DNA of 64,000 nt from NCBI RefSeq assembly GCF_034008635.1, contig NZ_CP125378.1, forward strand, positions 834,501 through 898,500, read 5' to 3'. Within the stretch, counting starts at the first letter, position 1. Every line of letters begins with the position of its first letter. The position numbers were made by a program, and so were the translations under genes. This document shows positions 48,518-58,912 of the stretch, piece after piece. Origin of the DNA: Pseudomonas sp. P8_229. GTDB lineage: Bacteria > Pseudomonadota > Gammaproteobacteria > Pseudomonadales > Pseudomonadaceae. The notes under the pieces are model-generated. The model searched no databases, was not told the origin of the DNA, and worked only from the letters and a program-made list of their open reading frames with translations.

Positions 48518-48602
48518 GCCGGCAGTCTCCACAGCGAAATAATTGCGTCACACAGGCCGGACAGTGTCATAGATCAGCCGATCCCACCGCAAGCACAAAA
48601 CA

Positions 48603-48646
48603 AAAAGGCCGCATGAAAACCCTAGGGTCATCAATGCGGCCTTTTG
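48603..48646 (-). terminator. Intrinsic terminator of topA
   Basis: AAAAGGCCGCAT pairs with ATGCGGCCTTTT around a 19-base centre holding a small CCCTAGGG palindrome. A T run follows on the minus strand. It starts 17 bases after the topA stop. Confidence 0.8.
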
Positions 48647-48662
48647 TGTATCGGACTAACGC

Positions 48663-51293
48663 TTACTCAGCCTTGGCTTTCGTGCGCTTGTCTTCAACTG
48701 TCCACTTGCCACCGTCGTAGTATGCTTTCCAGCCGGTAGGCTTGCCGTCGACCTCGGTCTGCACGTATTGCTCCTTGGTCTTGCGGCTGTAACGGATAAC
48801 CGCAGGCAGACCATCAGGATCCTTCTTCGGCGCTTCGCACAGGAAGTGGTACTTCGGATCGATCTCGTCCTTGTGCGGCAAAATCTCGATCACCAGCGGA
48901 GCACGAGTCTCGCGGTTTTTCGGGAACTGACTGGCCGCCAGGAACAGACCGGAAGCACCGTCGCGCAGGATGTAGGTGTCGTTGACCTTTTCGCATTTGA
49001 GCTCAGGCATCTTCACCGGATCCATCTTCGGCGGCGCCGCATCACCGCTCTTCAGCAGTTTGCGGGTGTTCTTGCAGGTCGGGTTGGTGCAACCAAAGAA
49101 CTTGCCGAAACGGCCGGTCTTGAGCTGCATCTCGCTGCCGCACTTGTCGCATTCCAGGCTAGGACCTTCATAGCCCTTGATGCGGTAGTTGCCCTCTTCG
49201 ATTTCGTAGCCAGCGCAATCCGGGTTGTTGCCGCAGATGTGCAACTTGCGCTTCTCGTCGAGCAGATAGGCGTCCATCGCCGTGCTGCAGATCGGGCAGC
49301 GATGCTTGCCGCGCAGTACCAGCGATTCCGACTCGCCTTCATCATCCGCAGCAATCTCGTCGCCCGGCACCAGGTTGACGGTGGCCTTGCAGCGTTCTTT
49401 CGGCGGCAGGCTGTAGCCCGAGCAACCGAGGAACACACCGGTCGAAGCAGTACGGATCTGCATCGGACGACCACAAGTCGTGCACGGAATGTCGGTCATG
49501 ACCGGCTGGTTGGCACGCATGCCGCTGTCCGGATTCTCCGCCACTTCAAGCTTCTTCTTGAAGTCACCGTAGAACTCATCCAGCACGTTTTTCCAGTCGC
49601 GCTCGCCTTGAGCCACGTCATCGAGGTTCTCTTCCATGCCGGCGGTGAAACCGTAGTCCATGAGATTCGAGAAGCTTTCCGACAGACGCTCGGTGACGAT
49701 GTCACCCATCTTTTCCGAATAGAAACGACGGTTGTGCAGGGTCACGTAGCCGCGATCCTGAATGGTCGAAATGATCGCTGCGTAGGTCGAAGGACGACCG
49801 ATACCGCGCTTTTCCATTTCCTTGACCAGACTGGCTTCGGAGTAACGCGCCGGCGGCTTGGTGAAGTGCTGGGACGGATCAAGCTTGATCAGCTTCATCA
49901 CGTCGCCCTGTGCCATGTCCGGCAGAACGTCGTCATCGCCAGGCTTGGCGATCTGCGGCATAACGCGGGTGTAACCGTCGAACTTGAGGATACGGCCCTT
50001 GGCGCGCAGCTCGAAGTCGCCAGCACCTACGCTGACGGTGGTCGACAGGTATTGCGCCGGCAGCATCTGGCAAGCGAGGAACTGGCGCCAGATCAGCTCA
50101 TAGAGGCGCTCAGCATCACGCTCCATACCCGCCAGCTTGCTCGGCGTGGTGTTGGCGTCAGAAGGACGAATCGCTTCGTGAGCCTCTTGTGCGCCTTCTT
50201 TGCTGCTATAGACGTTTGGCGTTTCCGGCAGGTACTTCTTGCCGAACTCGTCTTCGATGTAGGTACGCGCCATCGTCACGGCATCGGCCGAGAGGTTGGT
50301 CGAGTCGGTACGCATATAAGTGATGTAGCCGGCTTCATACAGACGCTGGGCCATCATCATGGTTTTCTTCACGCCGAAGCCCAGGCGGTTGCTCGCGGCC
50401 TGCTGCAGAGTAGACGTGATGAACGGCGCCGAAGGCTTGCTGCTGGTCGGCTTGTCTTCGCGCTTGACGATGCTGTAGCTGGAAGACTTGAGTTTCTCCA
50501 GCGCGGCCATGGCCTGAGCTTCGTTGAGCGGCTTGAAGGCTTCGCCTTTCTCGCGAGCTACTTCGAAACGCACGGTCGAGCCTTTGGTGGTGCCGAGATC
50601 GGCATGCACTTCCCAGTACTCTTCCGGGTTGAACGCACGGATTTCACGCTCACGCTCGACTACCAGCTTCACGGCAACCGATTGCACGCGACCGGCGGAC
50701 AGGCCACGGGCGATTTTCGACCACAGCAGTGGCGAGACCATGTAGCCCACGACGCGGTCAAGGAAGCGCCGCGCCTGCTGAGCGTTTACACGATCGATGT
50801 CCAGTTCGCCAGGCTCCGAAAAGGCTTCCTGAATCGCCTTCTTGGTGATTTCGTTGAACACCACGCGCTTGTAGCGGCTGTCATCACCACCGATGGCTTC
50901 GCGCAGGTGCCAGGCAATGGCTTCCCCCTCGCGATCCAAGTCGGTTGCGAGATAGATGGTGTCAGCATCCTTGGCGAGCCGGCGCAGCTCTTCGATGACC
51001 TTCTCTTTGCCTGGGAGGATCTCGTACTTGGCTTTCCAGCCATGATCGGGATCGACACCCATGCGCGAGACCAACTGCTTGCGCGCTTTCTCTTTCGGCG
51101 TGAGCACCGGCCCTTCGCCCGCGGCAGCCTTGCCGCGCTTGGCGGCAGGCTCTTTGCTGGCGCTAGCCGAACCGCTGGTGGGCAGGTCTCGGATATGGCC
51201 GATACTCGACTTCACCACGTATTGGTTGCCCAGATACTTGTTGATGGTCTTGGCCTTAGCCGGGGATTCCACAATGACCAGCGATTTGCCCAT
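48663..51293 (-). CDS. topA: DNA topoisomerase I
   Basis: The 876-residue type IA enzyme relaxes negative supercoils. It has the TOPRIM domain with Glu9 (VIVESPAKA) and [10 protein letters not shown], the active-site Tyr326 in YITYMRTDS, and three C-terminal zinc fingers (CTTC...C-x-C, CPIC...CGNNPDC and CDKC...CTNPTC). A lysine-rich tail follows. The length matches other Pseudomonas TopA proteins. A sigma-70-like promoter precedes it. Confidence 0.97.
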   Translation of the reverse strand: MGKSLVIVESPAKAKTINKYLGNQYVVKSSIGHIRDLPTSGSASASKEPAAKRGKAAAGEGPVLTPKEKARKQLVSRMGVDPDHGWKAKYEILPGKEKVIEELRRLAKDADTIYLATDLDREGEAIAWHLREAIGGDDSRYKRVVFNEITKKAIQEAFSEPGELDIDRVNAQQARRFLDRVVGYMVSPLLWSKIARGLSAGRVQSVAVKLVVEREREIRAFNPEEYWEVHADLGTTKGSTVRFEVAREKGEAFKPLNEAQAMAALEKLKSSSYSIVKREDKPTSSKPSAPFITSTLQQAASNRLGFGVKKTMMMAQRLYEAGYITYMRTDSTNLSADAVTMARTYIEDEFGKKYLPETPNVYSSKEGAQEAHEAIRPSDANTTPSKLAGMERDAERLYELIWRQFLACQMLPAQYLSTTVSVGAGDFELRAKGRILKFDGYTRVMPQIAKPGDDDVLPDMAQGDVMKLIKLDPSQHFTKPPARYSEASLVKEMEKRGIGRPSTYAAIISTIQDRGYVTLHNRRFYSEKMGDIVTERLSESFSNLMDYGFTAGMEENLDDVAQGERDWKNVLDEFYGDFKKKLEVAENPDSGMRANQPVMTDIPCTTCGRPMQIRTASTGVFLGCSGYSLPPKERCKATVNLVPGDEIAADDEGESESLVLRGKHRCPICSTAMDAYLLDEKRKLHICGNNPDCAGYEIEEGNYRIKGYEGPSLECDKCGSEMQLKTGRFGKFFGCTNPTCKNTRKLLKSGDAAPPKMDPVKMPELKCEKVNDTYILRDGASGLFLAASQFPKNRETRAPLVIEILPHKDEIDPKYHFLCEAPKKDPDGLPAVIRYSRKTKEQYVQTEVDGKPTGWKAYYDGGKWTVEDKRTKAKAE

Positions 51294-51353
51294 GGATCAG
51301 AAAATTCCTGAATTCTAGAAGTGAAAGGCGGTTGGCGCCTGACGCGGCACCGC

Positions 51354-51382
51354 TATATATAGTGGCTACAAGGTGAGGTCAA
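51354..51382 (-). promoter_or_regulatory. Candidate topA promoter
   Basis: On the minus strand TTGACC (51382-51377) and TATATA (51359-51354) are 17 bases apart, about 60 bases before the topA ATG. Confidence 0.6.
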
Positions 51383-51407
51383 GCACAGGGTTCTGTGCGC
51401 ACTCGCC

Positions 51408-51644
51408 TTATGCCTTGGAAAAAAGGCTCGGTTCGGCTTGCACCAAAGCAAAGCGTGGCACCTGCTCGCCGTCAACCTCGACTGACTCGACGAACATGCT
51501 CAAAGGGCGCACCCAAAAGCCGTAATCGCCATACAGGGCTTGGTAAAAGACCACTTCTTCTTCGGTCTCGGAATGCCGCGCGACACTGAATACGCGGTAC
51601 TGCGGACCTTTGTAATGTTGGTAGAGCCCAGGTTGTATCGGCAT
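51408..51644 (-). CDS. DUF1653 family protein
   Basis: The 78-residue protein has the family pattern GLYQHYKGPQYRVFSVARHSETEEEVVFYQALYG and ends in a short basic tail. DUF1653 proteins are small, soluble and uncharacterised. The ATG at 51644 has GAGGG seven bases upstream; a TTG six codons earlier is open. It lies between topA and fadA, as does PA3012. Confidence 0.85.
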   Translation of the reverse strand: MPIQPGLYQHYKGPQYRVFSVARHSETEEEVVFYQALYGDYGFWVRPLSMFVESVEVDGEQVPRFALVQAEPSLFSKA

Positions 51645-51702
51645 GTTTTGGCCCTCACTCAAATTTTTTCAAAATAAATACAAAAATAAATCCACAAAAA
51701 CA

Positions 51703-51726
51703 AAAACCGGGGCACTTGGCCCCGGC
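51703..51726 (-). terminator. Intrinsic terminator of fadBA
   Basis: On the minus strand GCCGGGGCC and GTGCCCCGG form a strong stem followed by TTTTTGTTTTT, 18 bases after the fadA stop. Confidence 0.85.
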
Positions 51727-51743
51727 TTCCATCGACGAGACGC

Positions 51744-52934
<1,191 letters not shown>

Positions 52935-52948
52935 CTAGTTGGGGGCGC

Positions 52949-55096
52949 TTAACCGAAGAAGCTCTGGCCGTTTTTGGCCATTTCGCGCAGCTTCGCGGTC
53001 GGGTGGTACAGCGCGCCCAAATCAGCGTACTGGTCAGCCAGGGCAACGAACTCGGCAACACCGATCGAATCGATGTAGCGCAGCGCACCGCCACGGAATG
53101 GAGGGAAACCGATACCGTAGACCAGACCCATGTCGGCTTCGGCGGCGGTTTCAACGATGCCATCTTCCAGGCAACGCACGGTTTCCAGGCACAGCGGGAT
53201 CATCATCCAGTTGATGATGTCTTCGTCAGTGACTTCGCGCTGCTCGTAGACGATCGGCTTGAGCACTTCCAGTACCGACGGATCGGCGACTTTCTTCTGC
53301 TTGCCTTTCTTGTCGGCCTCGTAGGCGTAGAAGCCCTTGCCGTTCTTCTGGCCCAGGCGCTTGGCTTCGTAGAGCACGTCGATGGCCGAACGACGGTCAT
53401 CCTTCATGCGATCCGGGAAGCCTTCTGCCATTACGTCACGACCATGGTGACCGGTGTCGATGCCGACCACGTCCATCAGGTACGCCGGGCCCATCGGCCA
53501 GCCGAATTTTTCCATGACCTTGTCGATACGGACGAAGTCCACACCGGCACTGACCAGTTTGGCGAAACCGCCGAAGTACGGGAACAGTACACGGTTGACC
53601 AGGAAGCCCGGGCAGTCGTTGACGACGATCGGGTTCTTGCCCATTTTCTTGGCGTAGGCAACGGTGGTGGCAACAGCCAGCTCGCTGGACTTCTCGCCAC
53701 GGATCACTTCCACCAGCGGCATCATGTGCACCGGGTTGAAGAAGTGCATGCCAACGAAGTTTTCCGGACGCTTGAGGGCCTTGGCCAGCAGGCTGATGGA
53801 AATGGTCGAGGTGTTGGACGCGAGGATGGTGTCCTCTTTGACCTGGCCTTCGACTTCAGCCAGCACGGCTTGCTTGACCTTCGGGTTCTCGACCACGGCT
53901 TCAACAACCAGATCGACGTGACCGAAGTCGCCGTAGGACAAGGTCGGACGAATGCCGTTGAGTACTTCAGCCATTTTCGCGGCGGTCATGCGACCTTTGT
54001 CAACGCGGCCAACCAGCAGTTTGGCAGCTTCGGCCAGCCCCTGCTCGATACCGTGCTCGTTGATGTCCTTCATCAGGATCGGCGTACCTTTGGAGGCCGA
54101 CTGATAAGCAATACCGCCACCCATGATGCCGGCGCCCAATACAGCAGCCTGCTTCACGTCCTTGGCGATTTCGTCGTAGGCCTTGGCCTTTTTCTTCAGC
54201 TCCTGATCGTTCAGGAACAGACCGATCAAGCTCTGCGCTGCAGAGGTCTTGGCCAGTTTGACGAAACCGAAGGCTTCGACTTCCAGCGCCTTGTCACGAC
54301 CGAAGTTCGCGGCTTTCTGGATGGTCTTGATCGCTTCAACCGGCGCCGGGTAGTTCGGGCCAGCTTGACCGGCAACGAAACCTTTGGCGGTTTCGAAAGC
54401 CATCATTTGTTCAATGGCGTTCAACTTGAGTTTTTCAAGTTTTGGCTGACGCTTGGCCTTGAAGTCGAACTCGCCGGAAATGGCGCGTTTGATCAGTTCA
54501 AGGGCAGCTTCCTGCAGCTTCTCCGGAGCAACCACGGCGTCGACGGCGCTGACTTTCAGGGCGTCTTCAGGGCGGTTTTCCTTGCCGGCGGCAATCCACT
54601 CGATGGCGTTATCGACGCCGATCAGGCGTGGCAGACGCACGGTACCGCCGAAGCCTGGGTAGATGCCCAGTTTGACTTCCGGCAGGCCGATCTTGGCCTT
54701 GGTCGACATGACGCGGTAGTCCGCCGCCAGGCACATTTCCAGACCGCCACCCAGGGCGATGCCGTTGATGGCTGCTACGGTCGGAACGTTGAGGTCTTCG
54801 AAATCGCTGAAGATCTTGTTGGCTTCGAGATTGCCAGCAACCAGCTCGGCATCCGGCAGCTTGAAGTTGTCGACAAATTCGGTGATGTCGGCGCCGACGA
54901 TGAACACGTCCTTGCCACTGCTGACGATCACGCCCTTGATCGAAGCATCTGCCTTGATGGCGTCTACGGCCTGACGCAGTTCGTTCAGGGTAAGACGGTT
55001 GAACTTGTTGACGGACTCACCCTTGAGGTCGAATTTCAATTCGACGATGCCACTTTCAAGAGCTTTAACCGTGATGGCTTTACCTTCGTAAATCAT
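52949..55096 (-). CDS. fadB: Fatty acid oxidation complex alpha subunit
   Basis: The 715-residue protein joins an enoyl-CoA hydratase/isomerase domain (about 1-190, with [16 protein letters not shown]) to a 3-hydroxyacyl-CoA dehydrogenase (NAD motif [16 protein letters not shown] near 317, [14 protein letters not shown], and C-terminal [13 protein letters not shown]). The ATG at 55096 has GGAG eight bases upstream; a longer frame to 55249 is rejected. In Pseudomonas the fadBA operon is repressed by PsrA. Half-sites CAAAC (55247-55251) and GTTTG (55269-55273) lie upstream but with wider spacing than the consensus. Confidence 0.96.
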   Translation of the reverse strand: MIYEGKAITVKALESGIVELKFDLKGESVNKFNRLTLNELRQAVDAIKADASIKGVIVSSGKDVFIVGADITEFVDNFKLPDAELVAGNLEANKIFSDFEDLNVPTVAAINGIALGGGLEMCLAADYRVMSTKAKIGLPEVKLGIYPGFGGTVRLPRLIGVDNAIEWIAAGKENRPEDALKVSAVDAVVAPEKLQEAALELIKRAISGEFDFKAKRQPKLEKLKLNAIEQMMAFETAKGFVAGQAGPNYPAPVEAIKTIQKAANFGRDKALEVEAFGFVKLAKTSAAQSLIGLFLNDQELKKKAKAYDEIAKDVKQAAVLGAGIMGGGIAYQSASKGTPILMKDINEHGIEQGLAEAAKLLVGRVDKGRMTAAKMAEVLNGIRPTLSYGDFGHVDLVVEAVVENPKVKQAVLAEVEGQVKEDTILASNTSTISISLLAKALKRPENFVGMHFFNPVHMMPLVEVIRGEKSSELAVATTVAYAKKMGKNPIVVNDCPGFLVNRVLFPYFGGFAKLVSAGVDFVRIDKVMEKFGWPMGPAYLMDVVGIDTGHHGRDVMAEGFPDRMKDDRRSAIDVLYEAKRLGQKNGKGFYAYEADKKGKQKKVADPSVLEVLKPIVYEQREVTDEDIINWMMIPLCLETVRCLEDGIVETAAEADMGLVYGIGFPPFRGGALRYIDSIGVAEFVALADQYADLGALYHPTAKLREMAKNGQSFFG

Positions 55097-55442
55097 CAAC
55101 TGATCTCCACGATATGGAAGCTGAACAGTACACGTCGGACGCAGGTAAACGGCTCGGCAGGACGCTTTTTCGTCGATGCTGACGCCAATCCACCCGGCAC
55201 ACCCGCCAACGCGATAGTCGGGATTCTGTAGGAGCAGTCTGTAAGACAAACGCTCAATTCATACGCCCGTTTGATTTGGGTACGTCACCTTCACGGAATT
55301 TCCAACAATTGTCAATCGCCCAAAATACGGGTTGAAATGCGACTTTGCGGTCACTTCCGTCGCACGCAGAGCTGCAACACGGCGCTGCATGCAAAGCCAT
55401 TCATAGAATCAATAGTTAGAAAAGTCGCCCTAATTCGCAGCG

Positions 55443-55575
55443 AGCCTTGTTTAACAGGCTACGCTGGCTGGACTAAAGGGAGATTCGTTGACCGCGCAAA
55501 ATCGAATCAGCGATAAAAACAGTTACCGGCCTGCCTGGCCAACCCCGCCCGATGAATCATGTCGGGCTTTTTATT
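55443..55575 (+). ncRNA. Candidate small RNA ending at an orphan terminator
   Basis: Four hairpins follow each other on the plus strand: AGCCT/AGGCT (55443-55460), GATTCG/CGAATC (55482-55508), GGCC/GGCC (55528-55540) and the terminator GCCCGA/TCGGGC with TTTTTATT (55547-55575). No plus-strand gene lies upstream that would need this terminator, since fadB points the other way. A short frame starting TTG at 55488 after GGGAG is possible but runs through the terminator. The 5' end is a guess. Confidence 0.4.
55547..55575 (+). terminator. Orphan intrinsic terminator
   Basis: GCCCGA and TCGGGC are separated by nine bases and followed by TTTTTATT on the plus strand. No upstream plus-strand CDS explains it. 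Confidence 0.7.
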
Positions 55576-55624
55576 GCTCGTCTGCCGGACGCTCCCCACC
55601 ATTGCAGTGGGAAAAGTCCGCGAG

Positions 55625-56062
55625 TCACGCCAGCGCTTTCAGAGTCGCATCAATATCCTGCAAAACCGTCGCTTCGCCCTTCTCACCCCAGTACAAGGCG
55701 ATCATCTGCTTGTCTGCCTCGACCTTGAAGACGTTGCCTGGCAACTTTTCGAAATGATTGAGCAGCGCCCGGTCTTCGCAGACTTCCTGCCATTGATTGA
55801 CCCACACACCAGGCGATTTCTGCCAGTAGGTCCAGCACGCTGGCTGACTGCCACGCCGCGGTCGATGATATTGCGCACATGGACTCGGAGGCTCCTGAGA
55901 CAGCCAGTGCGGCCACTCCTGAGGCGCCAGCTGCATGGCCAGCCCGATGCGCCGCGCCTCCATGCGCAGGGCCATCCGGCCGCTCTGCACGCGCGATGGG
56001 CGCAACCATGCCAGTGGACTCAGAACCACCAGCAGGATTGACACCACTAACCAGACCGTCAT
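55625..56062 (-). CDS. Membrane-anchored hypothetical protein
   Basis: The 145-residue protein has an N-terminal hydrophobic helix (residues 3-19) and a basic soluble remainder. It has a proline- and tryptophan-rich centre (PQEWPHWLSQ, CWTYWQKSPGVWVNQW) and an acidic C-terminal part. Three cysteines are present. GGAG lies seven bases before the ATG. It is divergent from the universal stress gene. I do not recognise the family; the N-in, C-out or C-in topology cannot be decided. Confidence 0.72.
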   Translation of the reverse strand: MTVWLVVSILLVVLSPLAWLRPSRVQSGRMALRMEARRIGLAMQLAPQEWPHWLSQEPPSPCAQYHRPRRGSQPACWTYWQKSPGVWVNQWQEVCEDRALLNHFEKLPGNVFKVEADKQMIALYWGEKGEATVLQDIDATLKALA

Positions 56063-56166
56063 ATCTCTACTCCCGACTTATAGGTGAGCGCATTGTGTCA
56101 CTTTGGAACCAATGCGCTTGAAACCAGCCATACTTAACAATATTGAACCGTCACGAGGAGCACCTC

Positions 56167-56604
56167 ATGCCCTACTCCCATATCCTGGTCGCCGTAGATC
56201 TGACCGAAGAGTGCGACCCAGTGATCCACCGCGCCCGAGAGCTGTCGGTGAGCAATGGCGCCAAGCTGTCGCTGGTGCATATCGTCGAACCAATGGCGAT
56301 GGCGTTCGGCGGCGATGTGCCGATGGATCTGTCACAACTGCAACAGCAACAGTTCGATCAGGCCAAGGAGCGTCTTGAGCGCCTGAAAGCCAAATACTCA
56401 GAACTTGAAGGCGCCAACTGCCATCTGACCTATGGCCAGCCACGTCAGGAAATCCATCATTTCGCCAAGGAAAACCATTGCGATCTGATCGTGGTCGGCA
56501 GCCATGGCCGTCATGGCTTGGCATTGCTGCTCGGTTCCACGGCCAATGACGTGCTACACGGCGCGCCTTGCGATGTCCTCGCCGTTCACCTGATCAAACG
56601 CTGA
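56167..56604 (+). CDS. Universal stress protein, UspA family
   Basis: The 145-residue protein begins YSHILVAVDLTEECDPVI and has the nucleotide-binding-type stretch VVGSHGRHGLALLLGSTAND near the C-terminus, then PCDVLAV. The spacing GSHG-x8-GST is one residue shorter than the textbook G2xG9xG(S/T). AGGAG precedes the ATG at 56167. It is a single gene and matches PA3017 by position. The role is in stress survival, inferred from the family. Confidence 0.92.
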   Translation: MPYSHILVAVDLTEECDPVIHRARELSVSNGAKLSLVHIVEPMAMAFGGDVPMDLSQLQQQQFDQAKERLERLKAKYSELEGANCHLTYGQPRQEIHHFAKENHCDLIVVGSHGRHGLALLLGSTANDVLHGAPCDVLAVHLIKR

Positions 56605-56616
56605 AACACTGTTCAT

Positions 56617-56705
56617 TGTGGGAGCGAGCCTGCTCGCGAAGGCGTCGGCACATTCAGCATTAATGCCGCCTGACACACCGCATTCGCGAGCAGGCTCGCT
56701 CCCCC
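56617..56705. repeat. REP pair (REPIN), GTGGGAGC family
   Basis: The arms TGTGGGAGCGAGCCTGCTCG and CGCGAGCAGGCTCGCTCCC are inverted around about 44 bases, between the convergent usp and uup genes. Confidence 0.87.
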
Positions 56706-56727
56706 ATTAGGTCTCCACCCGCATATG

Positions 56728-56766
56728 AAAAGCCCGGCGCTCATCACTGAGCGCCGGGCTTTTTTG
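56728..56766. terminator. Intrinsic terminator between usp and uup
   Basis: The stem AAAAGCCCGGCGCTC/GAGCGCCGGGCTTTT has a six-base loop and T run and can serve both strands. Confidence 0.9.
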
Positions 56767-56778
56767 TTACCGGATCAA

Positions 56779-58698
56779 TCAGGCATCCAGCTCGGCCCAA
56801 CGCTCAACCAATGCATCCAGCTCAGCCTGCAATTGCTCCAGCGAAGCAATCACCTTGGCCGTCTCTGCCGCAGGGCGCTGATAGAAGCCAGCTTCAGCCA
56901 TTTCGGCTTCCACGGCAGCAATCTGCTGTTCCTTCGCGTCGATATCGCCCGGTAACGCTTCCAGCTCGCGCTGCAGCTTGTAGCTCAGCTTCTTCTTGGC
57001 AACCGGTGCGGCAGCAGGCGCAGCAACCACAGCAGGCTCAGCGGTCACCACCGCTGAATTCAGGTCAGCCTTGCCCGACTTGCTCTCGGTCACGCCCAGC
57101 AGGCGCGGCGAGCCGCCCTGACGGATCCAGTCCTGATAGCCACCGACATATTCACGAACCTTGCCTTCACCTTCGAAGACCAGGGTGCTGGTGACCACGT
57201 TGTCGAGGAATGCCCGGTCGTGGCTGACCATCAGTACAGTGCCGTTGAAGGTCAGCAGCACCTCTTCGAGCAGTTCGAGGGTTTCCACGTCGAGGTCGTT
57301 GGTCGGCTCGTCGAGTACCAGCAGGTTCGCCGGTTTGCTGAACAGTTTCGCCAGCAACAAGCGTGCACGCTCGCCACCGGACAGCGCCTTGACCGGCGTG
57401 CGGGCACGCTGCGGGCTGAACAGGAAGTCGCCAAGGTAGCTCAGCACGTGGCGGCTCTGGCCGTCGATGTCGATGAAATCGCGACCTTCGGCGACGTTGT
57501 CGATCACGGTCTTTTCCAGATCCAGCTGATGACGCAACTGGTCGAAGTAGGCCACGTCGATCCGGGTGCCCTCTTCCACTTTGCCGCTGGTCGGTTGCAG
57601 ACCGTTGAGCATCAGCTTGAGCAGGGTGGTCTTGCCAGTACCGTTGGCGCCGAGCAGACCGATACGGTCGCCGCGCTGCAGGACCATCGAGAAGTCCTTG
57701 ATCAGGAACGGGCCGTCCGGGTGATGGAAGCTGACATTTTCCAGCACCATCACTTGCTTGCCGGACTTGTCGGCGGTTTCCAGCTGGATGTTGGCCTTGC
57801 CGGTGCGTTCGCGACGTTCGCTGCGCTCAACACGCAGGGCTTTCAGGGCGCGCACGCGGCCTTCGTTACGGGTACGACGGGCCTTGATGCCCTGACGAAT
57901 CCACACTTCTTCCTGGGCCAGACGCTTGTCGAACAGCGCGTTGGCGGTTTCTTCAGCGGCCAGCGCGGCCTCTTTGTGTACCAGGAAGCTGGCGTAGTCG
58001 CCGTTCCAGTCGATCAGGCCGCCGCGATCCAGTTCGAGGATGCGCGTGGCAAGGTTTTGCAGGAAGGAACGGTCGTGCGTGATGAACAGCACGGCGCCCT
58101 GGAAATCCTTGAGTGCTTCTTCGAGCCAGGCGATCGCACCGATGTCCAGGTGGTTGGTCGGTTCGTCGAGCAACAGCAGATCCGGTTCGGACACCAGCGC
58201 CTGCGCCAGCAGCACGCGACGACGCCAGCCGCCGGACAACTCGGCGAGGGTCTTGTCGGCCGGCAGTTGCAGGCGACTCAGGGTGCTGTCGACCAGGGTC
58301 TGCAAGCGCCAGCCATCACGGGCTTCGAGGTCGTGCTGAACGTGCATCAGCTTGTCCAGGTCGGCATCGGTGACGATGTTCTGGCTCAGGTGATGGTATT
58401 CGGCGAGCAAGGCGCCAACACCGTCGAGACCCTCGGCAACCACGTCGAACACAGTCCGTCCGTCGGCCACAGGCAATTCTTGCGGCAACTCGCCAATTTT
58501 CAGACCGGGGGCACGCCACACCGAGCCGTCATCGGGCTTCTGGTCGCCCTTGACCAGTTTCATCATGCTGGACTTGCCAGTGCCGTTGCGGCCGATGATG
58601 CACACCCGCTCACCACGGGCGATCTGCCAGGACACCTTGTCCAACAACGGCATCGCGCCGAATGCAAGGGACACATCGCTGAATTTGAGCAGGGTCAT
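56779..58698 (-). CDS. uup: ABC-F family ATPase, Uup
   Basis: The 639-residue soluble protein has two ABC cassettes: Walker A GRNGTGKSS with signature LSGGWRRR, and GANGTGKTT with LSGGERAR. Each has a DEPTNHLD or DEPTNDLD Walker B. A C-terminal coiled-coil domain (about 555-639), rich in Ala, Glu and Leu, is the Uup DNA-binding tail. Uup limits transposon excision and acts on branched DNA or the ribosome. The ATG at 58698 has GGAG six bases upstream. It diverges from slt. Confidence 0.94.
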   Translation of the reverse strand: MTLLKFSDVSLAFGAMPLLDKVSWQIARGERVCIIGRNGTGKSSMMKLVKGDQKPDDGSVWRAPGLKIGELPQELPVADGRTVFDVVAEGLDGVGALLAEYHHLSQNIVTDADLDKLMHVQHDLEARDGWRLQTLVDSTLSRLQLPADKTLAELSGGWRRRVLLAQALVSEPDLLLLDEPTNHLDIGAIAWLEEALKDFQGAVLFITHDRSFLQNLATRILELDRGGLIDWNGDYASFLVHKEAALAAEETANALFDKRLAQEEVWIRQGIKARRTRNEGRVRALKALRVERSERRERTGKANIQLETADKSGKQVMVLENVSFHHPDGPFLIKDFSMVLQRGDRIGLLGANGTGKTTLLKLMLNGLQPTSGKVEEGTRIDVAYFDQLRHQLDLEKTVIDNVAEGRDFIDIDGQSRHVLSYLGDFLFSPQRARTPVKALSGGERARLLLAKLFSKPANLLVLDEPTNDLDVETLELLEEVLLTFNGTVLMVSHDRAFLDNVVTSTLVFEGEGKVREYVGGYQDWIRQGGSPRLLGVTESKSGKADLNSAVVTAEPAVVAAPAAAPVAKKKLSYKLQRELEALPGDIDAKEQQIAAVEAEMAEAGFYQRPAAETAKVIASLEQLQAELDALVERWAELDA

Positions 58699-58912
58699 GA
58701 GCTTCTCCAAAAACCGGGCGCGCATTCTACCTGAGTTAGGCCCTCAACAGGCCGGCAATTTGTCTGTCGAAGCACTCTGCACAACATTTGTTGCGAACTT
58801 GTGCTGCGAGACCGGCAAAGCTTTCGCCGGTTGCTGGCAAAAGGCTAAGCTACAGACAATTCAGTGCTGGCTGCGGCCGGTGCTTGTCATGATTTCTCTG
58901 CCCGGATGTCTC

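Larger units (their letters stand above)
55097..55624. other. 528-base gap upstream of fadB
   Basis: The right part of this gap contains a chain of hairpins ending in a + strand terminator (listed as a candidate small RNA). The left part should hold the fadB promoter and a pair of PsrA-like half-sites. Open frames here are short and contain the terminator, so I do not call a protein gene. Confidence 0.5.

Noticed and set aside
48768..51311. Long plus-strand frame of 847 codons opposite topA
   Set aside because: TopA has all its motifs on the other strand; this frame is Arg/His/Gln-rich without recognisable domains.
53003..55231. Long plus-strand frame of 742 codons opposite fadB
   Set aside because: It is an antisense shadow of a well-conserved gene with no ribosome-binding site or domain.
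55443..55575. Assignment of the candidate small RNA to the RsmX/Y/Z family
   Set aside because: Only a couple of GGA words are present and they are not in hairpin loops; no TGTAAG-type upstream activating palindrome was found.
57220..58734. Plus-strand frame of 504 codons opposite uup
   Set aside because: It is antisense to an ABC-F gene with complete motifs.
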